Assembly: GCF_001512305.1 (NCBI RefSeq)
Contig: NZ_LNUT01000003.1
Location: 248,001 to 312,000, forward strand
Reading direction: 5' to 3'
DNA length: 64,000 nt
Origin: Arthrobacter sp. EPSL27
GTDB lineage: Bacteria; Actinomycetota; Actinomycetes; Actinomycetales; Micrococcaceae
Below are positions 15,675-24,337 of the stretch, piece by piece. The position numbers and the translations under genes were made by a program. Numbering within the stretch: the first letter of the stretch is position 1; each line of letters opens with the position of its first letter. The notes under the pieces were generated by a model. The model saw only the letters and a program-made list of their open reading frames with translations, was not told where the DNA came from and ran no database searches.

Positions 15675-16784
15675 ATGACTGCCACCATGACCCCCGTCAA
15701 GAAGCGCTCGGCCCTCACCAAGGGCCAGCTGCCCAAGTGGGCGCCCTACGTTGTCCTGGGCCTTGCCCTCATCCTCTCCGCCGCCATCATGGCCCTGATC
15801 GGCTTCAACGCCTTCGGCTGGGGGATTCTCACCGCCATCCTGTTCACGGCCGGACTGGTCGGCTGGAGCGCCGCTGCCGAAGGCGGCCGCAAGGCCAAGG
15901 ACAAACTGGCCACCTGCCTGGTGGTGGGTTCGTTCCTGGTGGCGCTGCTGCCGCTGATCTCCGTCATCTGGACAGTGCTGGTGAACGGGCTTCCCGGCCT
16001 CACCGACCCCGGCTTCCTCAGCACGTCGATGAACGGCGTCACCGGCGCCTTCGACAACAAGACCGTCGAGGAAGGCGCGCCGGTGGTCGGCGGCATCTAC
16101 CACGCCCTGATCGGCACCCTGCTGATCACCGCCGTCGCGACCGTCATTTCGGTGCCTGTGGGCCTGCTGACCGCCATCTACCTGGTGGAGTACGGCAACG
16201 ACCGCCCGCTGGCCCGCTCCATCACGTTCTTCGTTGACGTGATGACCGGCATCCCGTCGATTGTGGCCGGCCTGTTCGCGGCGGCGTTCTTCTTCGCCGT
16301 CGTAGGCCCGGGCACCAAGACCGGTGCCGTCGCCGCCGTCGCGCTGTCCGTCCTGATGATCCCCGTGGTGGTCCGCTCCAGCGAGGAAATGCTGAAGATC
16401 GTCCCCAACGAACTCCGCGAGGCCGCCTACGCCCTGGGCGTCCGCAAATGGCGGACCATCCTTAAGGTGGTCATCCCGACGGCGATCTCCGGCATCGCCT
16501 CGGGCGTCACCCTGGCCATCGCCCGCGTGATCGGCGAGACCGCCCCGATCCTGGTCACCGCCGGCTTCGCGACGTCAATCAACTACAACGTGTTCAGCGG
16601 CTGGATGGCCTCGCTGCCGACCTTCATCTACACCCAGATCCTCAACCCGACGTCGCCGTCCAACCCGGACCCGTCGTCCATGCGCGCCTGGGGCGCGGCC
16701 CTGGTCCTCATCATCCTGGTGATGCTGCTGAACCTGATCGCCCGCCTCATCGCCCGCATGTTCGCCCCCAAGACCGGCCGCTAG
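15675..16784 (+). CDS. pstA: Phosphate ABC transporter permease PstA
   Basis: This is a 369-residue second permease subunit. Two extra N-terminal membrane helices (about residues 25-45 and 52-65) precede the usual PstA core; N-terminal helices of this kind are common in actinobacterial members. The EAA loop is LREAAYALGVRKWRTILKVV and the conserved IARVIGETAPIL follows. It starts immediately after the pstC stop and forms the phosphate channel with PstC. Confidence 0.5.
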   Translation: MTATMTPVKKRSALTKGQLPKWAPYVVLGLALILSAAIMALIGFNAFGWGILTAILFTAGLVGWSAAAEGGRKAKDKLATCLVVGSFLVALLPLISVIWTVLVNGLPGLTDPGFLSTSMNGVTGAFDNKTVEEGAPVVGGIYHALIGTLLITAVATVISVPVGLLTAIYLVEYGNDRPLARSITFFVDVMTGIPSIVAGLFAAAFFFAVVGPGTKTGAVAAVALSVLMIPVVVRSSEEMLKIVPNELREAAYALGVRKWRTILKVVIPTAISGIASGVTLAIARVIGETAPILVTAGFATSINYNVFSGWMASLPTFIYTQILNPTSPSNPDPSSMRAWGAALVLIILVMLLNLIARLIARMFAPKTGR

Positions 16785-16835
16785 CCCGCCGCCGGCAACT
16801 CCCCAGCCCGTATCTCCAGCAAGTGAAGGAACAGC

Positions 16836-17615
16836 ATGTCTAAGCGCATCGACGTCAAGGACCTGAACGTCTACTACGGCAAATTCCTGGCCGTGGAGGA
16901 CGTCAACATCAACATCGACGCCAAGTCCGTCACCGCGTTCATCGGTCCCTCGGGCTGCGGCAAGTCCACGTTCCTGCGGACCCTGAACCGCATGCACGAG
17001 GTCATTCCCGGCGCCCGCGTGGAAGGCGAGGTGCTGCTCGACGGCGACAACCTGTACGGTCCCGGCGTGGACCCGGTGACGGTCCGCTCGCAGATCGGCA
17101 TGGTGTTCCAGCGCCCCAACCCGTTCCCCACCATGTCCATCCGCGACAACGTGCTGGCCGGCGTGAAGCTCAACAACCAGAAGATCTCCAAGGGCGAGGC
17201 GGACGCCCTCGTGGAGCGTTCCCTGCGGGGCGCCAACCTGTGGAACGAGGTCAAGGACCGCCTGGCGAAGCCCGGTTCCGGCCTGTCCGGCGGCCAGCAG
17301 CAGCGGCTCTGCATCGCCCGGGCCATCGCCGTGGAGCCGCAGGTGATCCTGATGGACGAGCCCTGCTCCGCCCTGGACCCCATCTCCACGCTGGCCATCG
17401 AGGACCTCATCAATGAGCTCAAGGACCAGTACACCGTGGTGATCGTGACGCACAATATGCAGCAGGCCGCCCGCGTCTCGGAGAAGACCGCGTTCTTCAA
17501 CATCGCCGGGACCGGCAAGCCCGGCAAGCTCATCGAGTACGGCGACACGCACACCATCTTCAGCAACCCCACCGAGAAGGCCACCGAGGACTACGTCTCC
17601 GGCCGCTTCGGATAA
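16836..17615 (+). CDS. pstB: Phosphate ABC transporter ATP-binding protein PstB
   Basis: This 259-residue ATPase energises phosphate import through PstCA. Walker A is GPSGCGKST (about residues 33-41), the ABC signature LSGGQQQR (about 150) and Walker [14 protein letters not shown]. The H-loop histidine lies in [13 protein letters not shown]. The PstB hallmark [12 protein letters not shown] is present after the Q-loop region. It is the last gene of the operon; phoU is not adjacent, although a PhoU-like DUF47 gene is encoded nearby on the other strand. Confidence 0.5.
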   Translation: MSKRIDVKDLNVYYGKFLAVEDVNINIDAKSVTAFIGPSGCGKSTFLRTLNRMHEVIPGARVEGEVLLDGDNLYGPGVDPVTVRSQIGMVFQRPNPFPTMSIRDNVLAGVKLNNQKISKGEADALVERSLRGANLWNEVKDRLAKPGSGLSGGQQQRLCIARAIAVEPQVILMDEPCSALDPISTLAIEDLINELKDQYTVVIVTHNMQQAARVSEKTAFFNIAGTGKPGKLIEYGDTHTIFSNPTEKATEDYVSGRFG

Positions 17616-17625
17616 ATCCCGGCCG

Positions 17626-17645
17626 CGGCGGGCCGCGGCCCGCCG
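17626..17645. terminator. GC palindrome between convergent pstB and pit genes
   Basis: A perfect 10+10 bp palindrome without spacer (CGGCGGGCCG and its complement). It has no T run, so it is a weaker terminator candidate, but it is the only structure in the 38-bp gap between the two convergent genes. Confidence 0.5.
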
Positions 17646-17653
17646 GCGCGGCC

Positions 17654-18670
17654 CTAGGGCTGTGTCAGCGGTGACAGCGCCAGGGCCAGCACGAACGCCG
17701 CTGCCGCGGTGGCGAGCGGGGTGGCCACCCAGAACGCCAGCACCCGGATCACCACCCGCCTGTTGGTGGTGGGGAACCGCTGGTTGGACCCGGAGCCCAG
17801 CACGGCCGAGGTGACCGTGTGCGTGGTGGAGAGCGGCAGGTGCAGCCCGATCGCGCCCACCAGCAGCATGGCCGAGCTGAGCAGCTGCGCCACCGAGCCG
17901 CGCAGTGGGTCCGTCCGGATCAGCCGGTAGCCGATGGTGTAGGAGATGCGCCAGCCCCCGGCCAGGGTTCCGGCGGTCAGCAGGATCGCGGTGAACAGGG
18001 CCACCCAGACCGGCATCTCTCCGCCGCCGGACAGCCCCGAGGCCAGGAGCGCCAGAATCAGCACCGCGCTGGTGCGCTGCCCGTCCTGCAGGCCGTGGGC
18101 GAACGCCACGGCGCCCGCAGCGACGCTCTGGGCGCCGCGGGAGCGGCCGTTGACCACGTTCGGCGGTGTGTACCGGGCTGCCCAGATCGCGGGCCAGACC
18201 AGCAGGTAGGCGCCCGCGAAGGCAAGCACCGGCGAAAGCAGCAGCGGCAGCACCACCTGAACCAGCAGGGACGTGTCCACGCCGCCCACGGCGTTCCCGC
18301 CGACGGCGACGCTGGCGACGCCCGCGCCGGCCAGCCCGCCCACCAGCGCGTGGGTCGAGGACGACGGAATGCCCCGCCACCACGTGTAGAGCCCCCACAG
18401 CACGGCGCTGACCAGGCCCGCCACCAGGATGGCCAGCCCGTTCTCCCCGCTGGGGAGCTGCACCCACGTCCGGCTGACGGCGAGGGCCAGGGCGGCGCTG
18501 AGCCCGGCGCCGATGAAGTTGAAGAAACCGGCCAGCAGCACCGCAACGGTGGGTGTGAGGGCGCGGGTCCGCACGGCCAGCGCCACCGACGCCGAGGCGT
18601 CCCGGAAGCCGTTCAGGAAGGCGAATGCCCCGGCGAAGACCACCGCCAGGGCAAACAGGACTTGTGCCAC
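17654..18670 (-). CDS. Low-affinity inorganic phosphate transporter, PiT family
   Basis: This 338-residue membrane symporter moves metal-phosphate or phosphate with protons. The duplicated PiT signature is visible: FAFLNGFRDASASVA near the N-terminus and VAFAHGLQDGQRTSAVL in the second half, with WWRGIPSSSTHALVGGLAG and HLPLSTTHTVTSAVLGSG as the paired inner motifs. The start is GTG at 18670, with one base between it and the DUF47 stop, so the two genes are coupled. Together with pstSCAB this gives low- and high-affinity phosphate uptake side by side. Confidence 0.5.
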   Translation of the reverse strand: MAQVLFALAVVFAGAFAFLNGFRDASASVALAVRTRALTPTVAVLLAGFFNFIGAGLSAALALAVSRTWVQLPSGENGLAILVAGLVSAVLWGLYTWWRGIPSSSTHALVGGLAGAGVASVAVGGNAVGGVDTSLLVQVVLPLLLSPVLAFAGAYLLVWPAIWAARYTPPNVVNGRSRGAQSVAAGAVAFAHGLQDGQRTSAVLILALLASGLSGGGEMPVWVALFTAILLTAGTLAGGWRISYTIGYRLIRTDPLRGSVAQLLSSAMLLVGAIGLHLPLSTTHTVTSAVLGSGSNQRFPTTNRRVVIRVLAFWVATPLATAAAAFVLALALSPLTQP

Positions 18671-18671
18671 G

Positions 18672-19289
18672 TCAGGATTCCTTGACGATGATGCTGCCCA
18701 CCTGCGTTGCGACGCGGCGCATGTCCCGGGTGACGCCCACCAGCTGTTCCGCGATGTCCCGGGTCCGCGCGTACCGCGTCGGCTTCATCTCATTGAGCAT
18801 GTCCGCCACCCAGATCCGGTGGGACCGTTCCGCACGCTTGGCGAGGCGGAGGACCTCGATCCAGTAGTCCTCGAGCTCGTCCAGATTTTCCAGCTTGCGC
18901 ATGGCGTCGACGGTGAGCTCCGCCTGCCGGCTGATGATCTCCAGCTGGTCGGCGGCGCGCTTGGGCAGCCGGTCCAGCTTGTAGAGCGACACCAGCTCCG
19001 CAGCGGCGTCGAGCTTTTCCATCGCCTCGTTGAGGAACCGGGAGAGTGCGTACATGTCCTCGCGGGGCAGCGGGCTGACGAACGTGGTCCGCATGTGCGT
19101 CAGCAGGGCGAAATGCAGTTCTGTGCACTTGGCCTCGTGGTTGTGCATGTCCTCCACCAGCCGCTCGTTCTCACTGGCCGGGGCACCCAGGATCTCCGAG
19201 AGGGTGCCCGTGGCGAGCACAATCTGGCGCGCCAGTTGGGCGAGGAGGTTCAGCCCGGCGGGCTCCTGGGGGAAAAGGCGCAGCTTCAC
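18672..19289 (-). CDS. DUF47 (PhoU-like) protein paired with PiT transporter
   Basis: This 205-residue all-helical protein of the DUF47/YkaA family is distantly related to PhoU. Typical segments are MKLRLFPQEPAGLNLL at the N-terminus and FVSPLPREDMYALSRFLNEA in the centre. DUF47 proteins nearly always precede a pit gene and are thought to regulate the transporter. Here the gene is the first of that pair, transcribed leftward and divergently from arsA. Confidence 0.5.
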   Translation of the reverse strand: MKLRLFPQEPAGLNLLAQLARQIVLATGTLSEILGAPASENERLVEDMHNHEAKCTELHFALLTHMRTTFVSPLPREDMYALSRFLNEAMEKLDAAAELVSLYKLDRLPKRAADQLEIISRQAELTVDAMRKLENLDELEDYWIEVLRLAKRAERSHRIWVADMLNEMKPTRYARTRDIAEQLVGVTRDMRRVATQVGSIIVKES

Positions 19290-19452
19290 GTGGGGTTACC
19301 GGTCTTCGGGAGGAGGGCCTGGGGTGGTATCTGCGGGGCGTGGTGCGTAGCGATCACCCGCGCATGGGAATTACTTTACCGCCCGCCCGGAAAACGCCGG
19401 GAAACCGCGGAAAAGGTCCGTTGGTATGTGACGGCGGGCGGCCCTGTTCTGC

Positions 19453-19468
19453 ATCGACAATGGTCGAT
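19453..19468. promoter_or_regulatory. ArsR-type operator just upstream of arsA
   Basis: ATCGAC (19453-19458) and GTCGAT (19463-19468) form an inverted repeat with a 4-nt spacer, 12 bp before the arsA start. The half site matches the TGTCGATAT/ATATCGACA pair found between arsR and acr3, so both places are probably bound by the same repressor. Confidence 0.5.
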
Positions 19469-19479
19469 ATGCTGGCGGA

Positions 19480-21243
19480 ATGAAATTCCTCGAAAACGTT
19501 CCGCGGTTCGTGTTCTTCACGGGCAAGGGTGGCGTGGGCAAAACGTCTGTCGCCTGCGCGACATCCCTGGCCCTGGCAGAGGCGGGCAAGCGCGTGCTTC
19601 TGGTCAGCACGGACCCGGCATCCAATGTGGGGCAGGTCTTCGGCGTGACTATCGGGAATACCGTGACTGCCATCCCGGACGTGCCGGGTCTCTCTGCCTT
19701 GGAAATCGATCCCGAGCAAGCCGTAGAAGCCTACCGGGAGCGGATCATGGCGCCCGTCCGCGGACTGCTTCCGGAGGCGGAGCTGGCGGGAATCGCTGAG
19801 AGTCTCTCCGGTTCCTGCACCACCGAGATCGCCTCCTTCGACGAGTTCACCAACCTGCTCGCCGACGACGGCTCCTACGGCGAATATGACCACATCGTTT
19901 TCGATACCGCCCCTACGGGCCACACGATCCGGCTGCTGCAGCTGCCAGGCTCCTGGACCGACTTCCTCGAGGCCGGCAAGGGAGACCCCTCCTGCCTGGG
20001 CCCGCTTTCCGGGCTGGAGAAGCACAAGCAGGTATACGCCCGGGCGGTCCAGGCACTTACGGACCCGGCCCGGACCCGGCTTGTCCTGGTCAGCCGCCCG
20101 CAGACATCTTCGCTGAGCGAAATCGAGCGGACCTACCTCGAGCTGAACCAGATCGGGATCGGCGGAGGATATGTCGTCATCAACGGCGTCCTGCCGGAAG
20201 CCGGGGGCGACGAGGACCTGGCGCGCGCTTTGCGGGCGAGGGAGGCTGCCGCCATCGCGGCCATGCCAGGGGTGATCGCCGGTCTTCCCCGCGATGTCCT
20301 GGACCTGAAGCCGGGCAACATGGTCGGCATTCCGGCGCTTAAATCGCTGTTCGCCGCCACTTCTGACGCCGATATTCCGGCTGACGCCGCGCTGGTGCCG
20401 GAGCTTGAGGACGCCCCGCTGGCTGCCCTGGTAAACGAAGTGGAAGTCCAGGGCCACGGCCTCGTGATGTGCATGGGCAAGGGCGGGGTCGGGAAAACCA
20501 CAGTCGCTGCCGCCGTCGCCGTCGCTTTGGCCAAACGCGGGCATGTGGTCCACCTCACCACAACAGATCCTGCAGCCCACCTCACCGAAACACTCCAGGG
20601 TTCGACGCCGGGCTTGAAGGTTTCCCGGATCGATCCGGAAGCGGCCATCCAGGAGTACCGAAGCCATGTGATGGAGACCAAGGGCCGGAGCCTGGACGAT
20701 GAAGGGCGGGCCGCGCTGGCGGAGGACCTGTTGTCTCCGTGTACGGACGAGGTGGCTGTGTTCCGGCAGTTCTCGAAGGTGGTCCAGGAGTCCCGCCGGC
20801 ACTTCGTGGTGATCGACACGGCACCCACCGGCCACACCCTGCTGCTCCTGGACGCCACCGGCTCATACCACCGGGAGATTGCCCGCCAGGTCGGCGACAC
20901 GATGGGATTCGTGACGCCCCTGATGCGGCTTCAGGACCCGGCGCAGACCAGGGTCGTCCTGGTCACGCTGGCCGAAACGACGCCTGTGCTGGAAGCCGAA
21001 GAGTTGCAGCGTGACCTGGAAAGGGCCGGAATCCACCCGTGGGCCTGGGTGATCAATAACTCGATCGCTTCTGCACACCCGCAGACGCCCTTTCTCCGCG
21101 CCCGCGCCGCTAGCGAAATCGAACAAATTACGAAGGTGCGCACCCTGGCGGACCGGGTGGCCCTCATTCCGCTGCTGCCCGAGGAGCCCATCGGCGAAGA
21201 GAAGTTGTCGGCCCTGACCGCTCTGAGCTCTTTGATTGTCTGA
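19480..21243 (+). CDS. arsA: Two-domain arsenite-stimulated ATPase ArsA
   Basis: This 587-residue ATPase has two homologous halves, each with a deviant Walker A (GKGGVGKTSVA near residue 13, GKGGVGKTTVA near 332) and the ArsA signature DTAPTGHT (near 142 and 447), the full duplicated ArsA layout. ArsA normally drives ArsB-type or Acr3-type arsenite efflux using ATP. Paired metal-site cysteines are few: SGSCTTE in the first half and SPCTDE in the second are candidates. No arsD chaperone gene is nearby. It is convergent with arsR and has its own ArsR-type operator. Confidence 0.5.
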   Translation: MKFLENVPRFVFFTGKGGVGKTSVACATSLALAEAGKRVLLVSTDPASNVGQVFGVTIGNTVTAIPDVPGLSALEIDPEQAVEAYRERIMAPVRGLLPEAELAGIAESLSGSCTTEIASFDEFTNLLADDGSYGEYDHIVFDTAPTGHTIRLLQLPGSWTDFLEAGKGDPSCLGPLSGLEKHKQVYARAVQALTDPARTRLVLVSRPQTSSLSEIERTYLELNQIGIGGGYVVINGVLPEAGGDEDLARALRAREAAAIAAMPGVIAGLPRDVLDLKPGNMVGIPALKSLFAATSDADIPADAALVPELEDAPLAALVNEVEVQGHGLVMCMGKGGVGKTTVAAAVAVALAKRGHVVHLTTTDPAAHLTETLQGSTPGLKVSRIDPEAAIQEYRSHVMETKGRSLDDEGRAALAEDLLSPCTDEVAVFRQFSKVVQESRRHFVVIDTAPTGHTLLLLDATGSYHREIARQVGDTMGFVTPLMRLQDPAQTRVVLVTLAETTPVLEAEELQRDLERAGIHPWAWVINNSIASAHPQTPFLRARAASEIEQITKVRTLADRVALIPLLPEEPIGEEKLSALTALSSLIV

Positions 21244-21261
21244 CGCTTATCCCGGTCGGGA

Positions 21262-21612
21262 CTACAGGGACGTCAGGAGGCCGGCCGTCTTCTCGATGGC
21301 GCCGGGAACCAGGGAGTAGTACGCCCAGGTGCCGCGCTTCTCGCGGTGGAGCAGGCCGGCGTCGACCAGAATCTTCAGGTGGTGGGACACTGTGGGCTGC
21401 CCCAGGTCCAGGGGCTCGGTGAGGTCGCACACGCAGGACTCACCGGAGGCATCCGCTTTGACGATCGACAGCAGGCGCAATCTGTTGGGATCAGACAGGG
21501 CCTTGAATACCAGGGCTTTCTGCTGGGCCTCCTCGGCGCTGAGGACAGGCTGACCGGACGGTGCGCAGCAGGCCTGGTCGAGGGCCGGCTCAACAGTTTG
21601 CAGAGAATTCAT
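21262..21612 (-). CDS. arsR: ArsR/SmtB family arsenic-responsive repressor
   Basis: This is a 116-residue winged-helix repressor. The helix-turn-helix is LDLGQPTVSHHLKILVDAGL, followed by the wing (HREKRGTWAYYSL). Candidate arsenite ligands are the adjacent pair C15-C16 in QACCAPSG and C60/C62 in ESCVCDL. The N-terminal Cys pair resembles Corynebacterium glutamicum ArsR, while CxC is the R773-type site; which set is used is unclear. ATG at 21612 is preferred; longer readings of the frame cross the operator and acr3. It is divergent from acr3, with inverted half sites between them. Confidence 0.5.
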   Translation of the reverse strand: MNSLQTVEPALDQACCAPSGQPVLSAEEAQQKALVFKALSDPNRLRLLSIVKADASGESCVCDLTEPLDLGQPTVSHHLKILVDAGLLHREKRGTWAYYSLVPGAIEKTAGLLTSL

Positions 21613-21632
21613 ACGTCTATTATCCATAGAGA

Positions 21633-21673
21633 TTGACATCTGTCGATATAGTCGAGAATACTTCATATCGACA
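21633..21673. promoter_or_regulatory. arsR-acr3 divergent promoter with ArsR half sites
   Basis: TGTCGATAT (21641-21649) and ATATCGACA (21665-21673) are perfect 9-bp inverted half sites. A TTGACA at 21633-21638 with GAATAC 17 nt further right makes a plausible rightward promoter for acr3 overlapped by the operator. Confidence 0.5.
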
Positions 21674-21708
21674 AGCATCAATCTAAAGCCGAGCAGCGCA
21701 GGAGTTCC

Positions 21709-22806
21709 GTGAGTATCCAGACCGATCCATCGCCCACCCTGAGGGGCGAGGCTGCCGTCGTCGGCAAACTCTCCACCCTGGACCGTTTCCTGCCGGTATG
21801 GATTATCGCCGCCATGGCTTTGGGCCTGCTCCTGGGCAGTTTCATTCCGGGCCTGAACACTGCCCTCGAGGCGGTCAAGATCGGCGAAGTCTCGCTGCCA
21901 ATCGCCATAGGGCTGCTGGTGATGATGTATCCGGTGCTGGCCAAGGTCCGCTACGACCAGGCGCACCGCATGGTGGGGGACCGCAAGCTGATGGTCACCT
22001 CGCTGGTCCTGAACTGGGTCCTTGCGCCGGCGTTCATGTTTGCCCTGGCCTGGATCTTCATCCCGGACCTGCCTGAATACCGCACGGGCCTGATTATCGT
22101 GGGCCTGGCCCGCTGCATCGCCATGGTGATGATCTGGAACGACCTCGCTTGCGGTGACCGTGAAGCGGCAGCTGTGCTGGTGGCCATCAACTCCGTTTTC
22201 CAGGTCATCGCGTTCGGAGCGCTCGGCTGGTTCTACCTGCAGCTCCTGCCATCCTGGCTGGGCCTGCCCACCACCAGCGCAGACTTCTCCTTTTGGGCGA
22301 TCACCGCCTCGGTACTGATATTCCTGGGCATCCCCCTGCTGGCGGGATTCCTCACCCGCACCATTGGCGAGAAGGCCAAAGGCCGAGACTGGTACGAAGG
22401 CACGTTCCTGCCGAAGCTCGGTCCGTGGGCGCTCTACGGCCTGCTCTTCACCATCACCCTGCTCTTCGCCCTGCAGGGCGGCACCATCACCTCCCGGCCG
22501 CTCGACGTCGTCCGGATCGCCCTGCCGCTGCTGGTCTACTTCCTCGTGGTCTTCGGCGCCGGGATGCTGATCGGCAAGTGGCTTGACCTCGGCTACGCCA
22601 AGACCACCACCTTGGCCTTCACGGCCGCCGGCAACAACTTTGAGCTTGCCATTGCCGTGGCGATCGGCACCTTCGGCGTTACATCCGGGCAGGCGCTAGC
22701 TGGCGTCGTCGGGCCCTTGATCGAAGTCCCCGTCCTTGTTGCACTGGTTTACGTGGCCCTCTGGGCGCGAAAACGCTACTTCACGTCCAACACTCATTCC
22801 GTCTGA
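21709..22806 (+). CDS. acr3: Acr3-type arsenite efflux permease
   Basis: This 365-residue, ten-helix permease of the BART superfamily extrudes As(III). Acr3 hallmarks include the first helix LPVWIIAAMALGLLLGS, VLNWVLAPAFMFALAW, and the conserved cysteine helix IIVGLARCIAMVMIWNDLACGD, whose cysteine is essential in characterised members. It starts with GTG behind CAGGAG. It heads a five-gene rightward operon with arsC, trxB-like, flavoprotein and second arsC genes, followed by the MFS gene, and is divergent from arsR. Confidence 0.5.
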   Translation: MSIQTDPSPTLRGEAAVVGKLSTLDRFLPVWIIAAMALGLLLGSFIPGLNTALEAVKIGEVSLPIAIGLLVMMYPVLAKVRYDQAHRMVGDRKLMVTSLVLNWVLAPAFMFALAWIFIPDLPEYRTGLIIVGLARCIAMVMIWNDLACGDREAAAVLVAINSVFQVIAFGALGWFYLQLLPSWLGLPTTSADFSFWAITASVLIFLGIPLLAGFLTRTIGEKAKGRDWYEGTFLPKLGPWALYGLLFTITLLFALQGGTITSRPLDVVRIALPLLVYFLVVFGAGMLIGKWLDLGYAKTTTLAFTAAGNNFELAIAVAIGTFGVTSGQALAGVVGPLIEVPVLVALVYVALWARKRYFTSNTHSV

Positions 22807-22830
22807 CCCCACACACTCCAGGAGAGCACC

Positions 22831-23253
22831 ATGAACCACGAAACCGCCAGGAAGCCGTCCGTCCTGTTCGTCTGCGTCCACAACGCCGGACGCTCCCAGA
22901 TGGCCGCCGCCTTCCTCACCACCCTCTCCAACGGCGCCATCGAGGTCCGCTCCGCCGGATCCGCGCCCGCGGACAAGGTCAACCCCGCCGCCGTCGAAGC
23001 CATGGCCGAACTCGGCATCGACATGTCCGCGGAGATCCCGAAGGTCCTCACCACCGAAGCCGTCAAGGAATCCGACGTCGTGATCACCATGGGCTGCGGC
23101 GACACCTGCCCCATCTTCCCGGGCAAACGCTACGAGGACTGGGAACTCGAAGACCCGGCAGGCCAGGGAGTCGAGTCGGTCCGCCCGATCCGCGACGAGA
23201 TCAAGACCCGCATCGAAGGCCTCATCGCCTCCCTCACCCCCGCCGCCAAGTAA
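22831..23253 (+). CDS. arsC: Arsenate reductase, LMW-PTP fold, triple-cysteine (thioredoxin-type)
   Basis: This 140-residue enzyme reduces arsenate to arsenite for export. The phosphatase-like P-loop is CVHNAGRS with nucleophile C15 and Arg21; the catalytic aspartate lies in EDPAGQG (about 108). C89 and C93 in MGCGDTCP are in the region that supplies the resolving cysteines of thioredoxin-coupled ArsC proteins, so a C15-C89-C93 relay is likely. The next gene encodes a thioredoxin reductase, which fits. The ATG follows AGGAGAG. It differs in mechanism from the second ArsC at 25846. Confidence 0.5.
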   Translation: MNHETARKPSVLFVCVHNAGRSQMAAAFLTTLSNGAIEVRSAGSAPADKVNPAAVEAMAELGIDMSAEIPKVLTTEAVKESDVVITMGCGDTCPIFPGKRYEDWELEDPAGQGVESVRPIRDEIKTRIEGLIASLTPAAK

Positions 23254-23272
23254 CCGGAACCAGGAGCCTTTC

Positions 23273-24250
23273 GTGAGCACCCAGCAGCTGATCATCATCG
23301 GATCCGGCCCTGCCGGCTACACCGCGGCGATCTACGCCGCCCGCGCCGGGCTGGCCCCGCTCGTCATCGCCGGGGCCGTCACCGCGGGAGGAGCCCTGAT
23401 GAACACCACCGAGGTGGAAAACTTCCCCGGCTTCCCGGCCGGCGTCCAGGGCCCGGAACTGATGGACGGGCTCCAGCAGCAGGCCGAGAAATTCGGCGCG
23501 CAGGTGGTGTTCGACGACGTCACCGAAGTCACGCTCACCGGGCACCTCAAGCGCGTGGTCACGGGAGCCGGGGAGACCCACGAGGCACCCGCCGTCATTC
23601 TGGCCACCGGCTCCGCCTACAAGGAGCTCGGCCTGCCGGAGGAAAAGAAGTTCAGCGGCCACGGACTCTCCTGGTGCGCCACGTGCGACGGCTTCTTCTT
23701 CCGCGACCAGGACATCATCGTCGTCGGCGGCGGCGACTCGGCCATGGAGGAGGCGATGTTCCTGACCCGGTTCGGCAAGACCGTGACCGTCGTCGTGCGC
23801 AAGAACGAGCTGCGGGCCTCCCGGATCATGGCCCAGCGCGCCAAGGACAACCCCAAGATCCGTTTCGCCTGGAACTCGGCAGTGATCGCGATCCACGGCG
23901 AGTCCAAGGTCACCGGCGTCACCCTGACCGACACCGTTACCGGTGAGACCCGTGAACAGGCCGCCACCGGCATCTTCGTAGCGATCGGTCACGTCCCGCG
24001 GACCGAGCTGCTCACCGGGCAGGTGGACCTCGACGCCGAGGGCTACATCAAGGTCGATTCCCCGACCACCGTCACCAACCTCTCGGGCGTCTTCGCCTGC
24101 GGGGATGCCGTAGACCACCGTTACCGCCAGGCCATCACCGCCGCAGGGACCGGCTGCTCCGCCGCCCTCGATGTCGAACGCTACCTCGCGGCCCTGGACG
24201 ACGCGGACAGCATCGCGACCGCCCTGGTCGAGGAACCCACCCACGCCTGA
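23273..24250 (+). CDS. trxB: Thioredoxin reductase (TrxB-like) of the arsenic operon
   Basis: This 325-residue NADPH-dependent flavoprotein has an N-terminal FAD motif GSGPAGYTAAIYAARAG, the redox-active WCATCDG (about residues 134-140), the NADPH motif VVGGGDSAMEEA and a C-terminal GVFACGDAVDHRYRQ FAD motif. It should recycle thioredoxin for the preceding ArsC. It starts with GTG behind AGGAG, 19 bp after arsC. Dedicated TrxR genes in ars operons are known (sometimes called ArsT). No thioredoxin gene is in the cluster, so a housekeeping thioredoxin would be needed. Confidence 0.5.
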   Translation: MSTQQLIIIGSGPAGYTAAIYAARAGLAPLVIAGAVTAGGALMNTTEVENFPGFPAGVQGPELMDGLQQQAEKFGAQVVFDDVTEVTLTGHLKRVVTGAGETHEAPAVILATGSAYKELGLPEEKKFSGHGLSWCATCDGFFFRDQDIIVVGGGDSAMEEAMFLTRFGKTVTVVVRKNELRASRIMAQRAKDNPKIRFAWNSAVIAIHGESKVTGVTLTDTVTGETREQAATGIFVAIGHVPRTELLTGQVDLDAEGYIKVDSPTTVTNLSGVFACGDAVDHRYRQAITAAGTGCSAALDVERYLAALDDADSIATALVEEPTHA

Positions 24251-24337
24251 ACTATGGCTCCGCCGCCTGCCGATCCCACGAGGACCGGCAGGCCCCCAGA
24301 AAAACCGACCACCCCACCGGATGAAACAGAGGACACC

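Noticed and set aside
16575..18467. 630-codon minus-strand frame spanning pstA, pstB and part of the Pit gene
   Set aside because: It crosses several real genes on both strands and has no domain; a by-product of GC bias.
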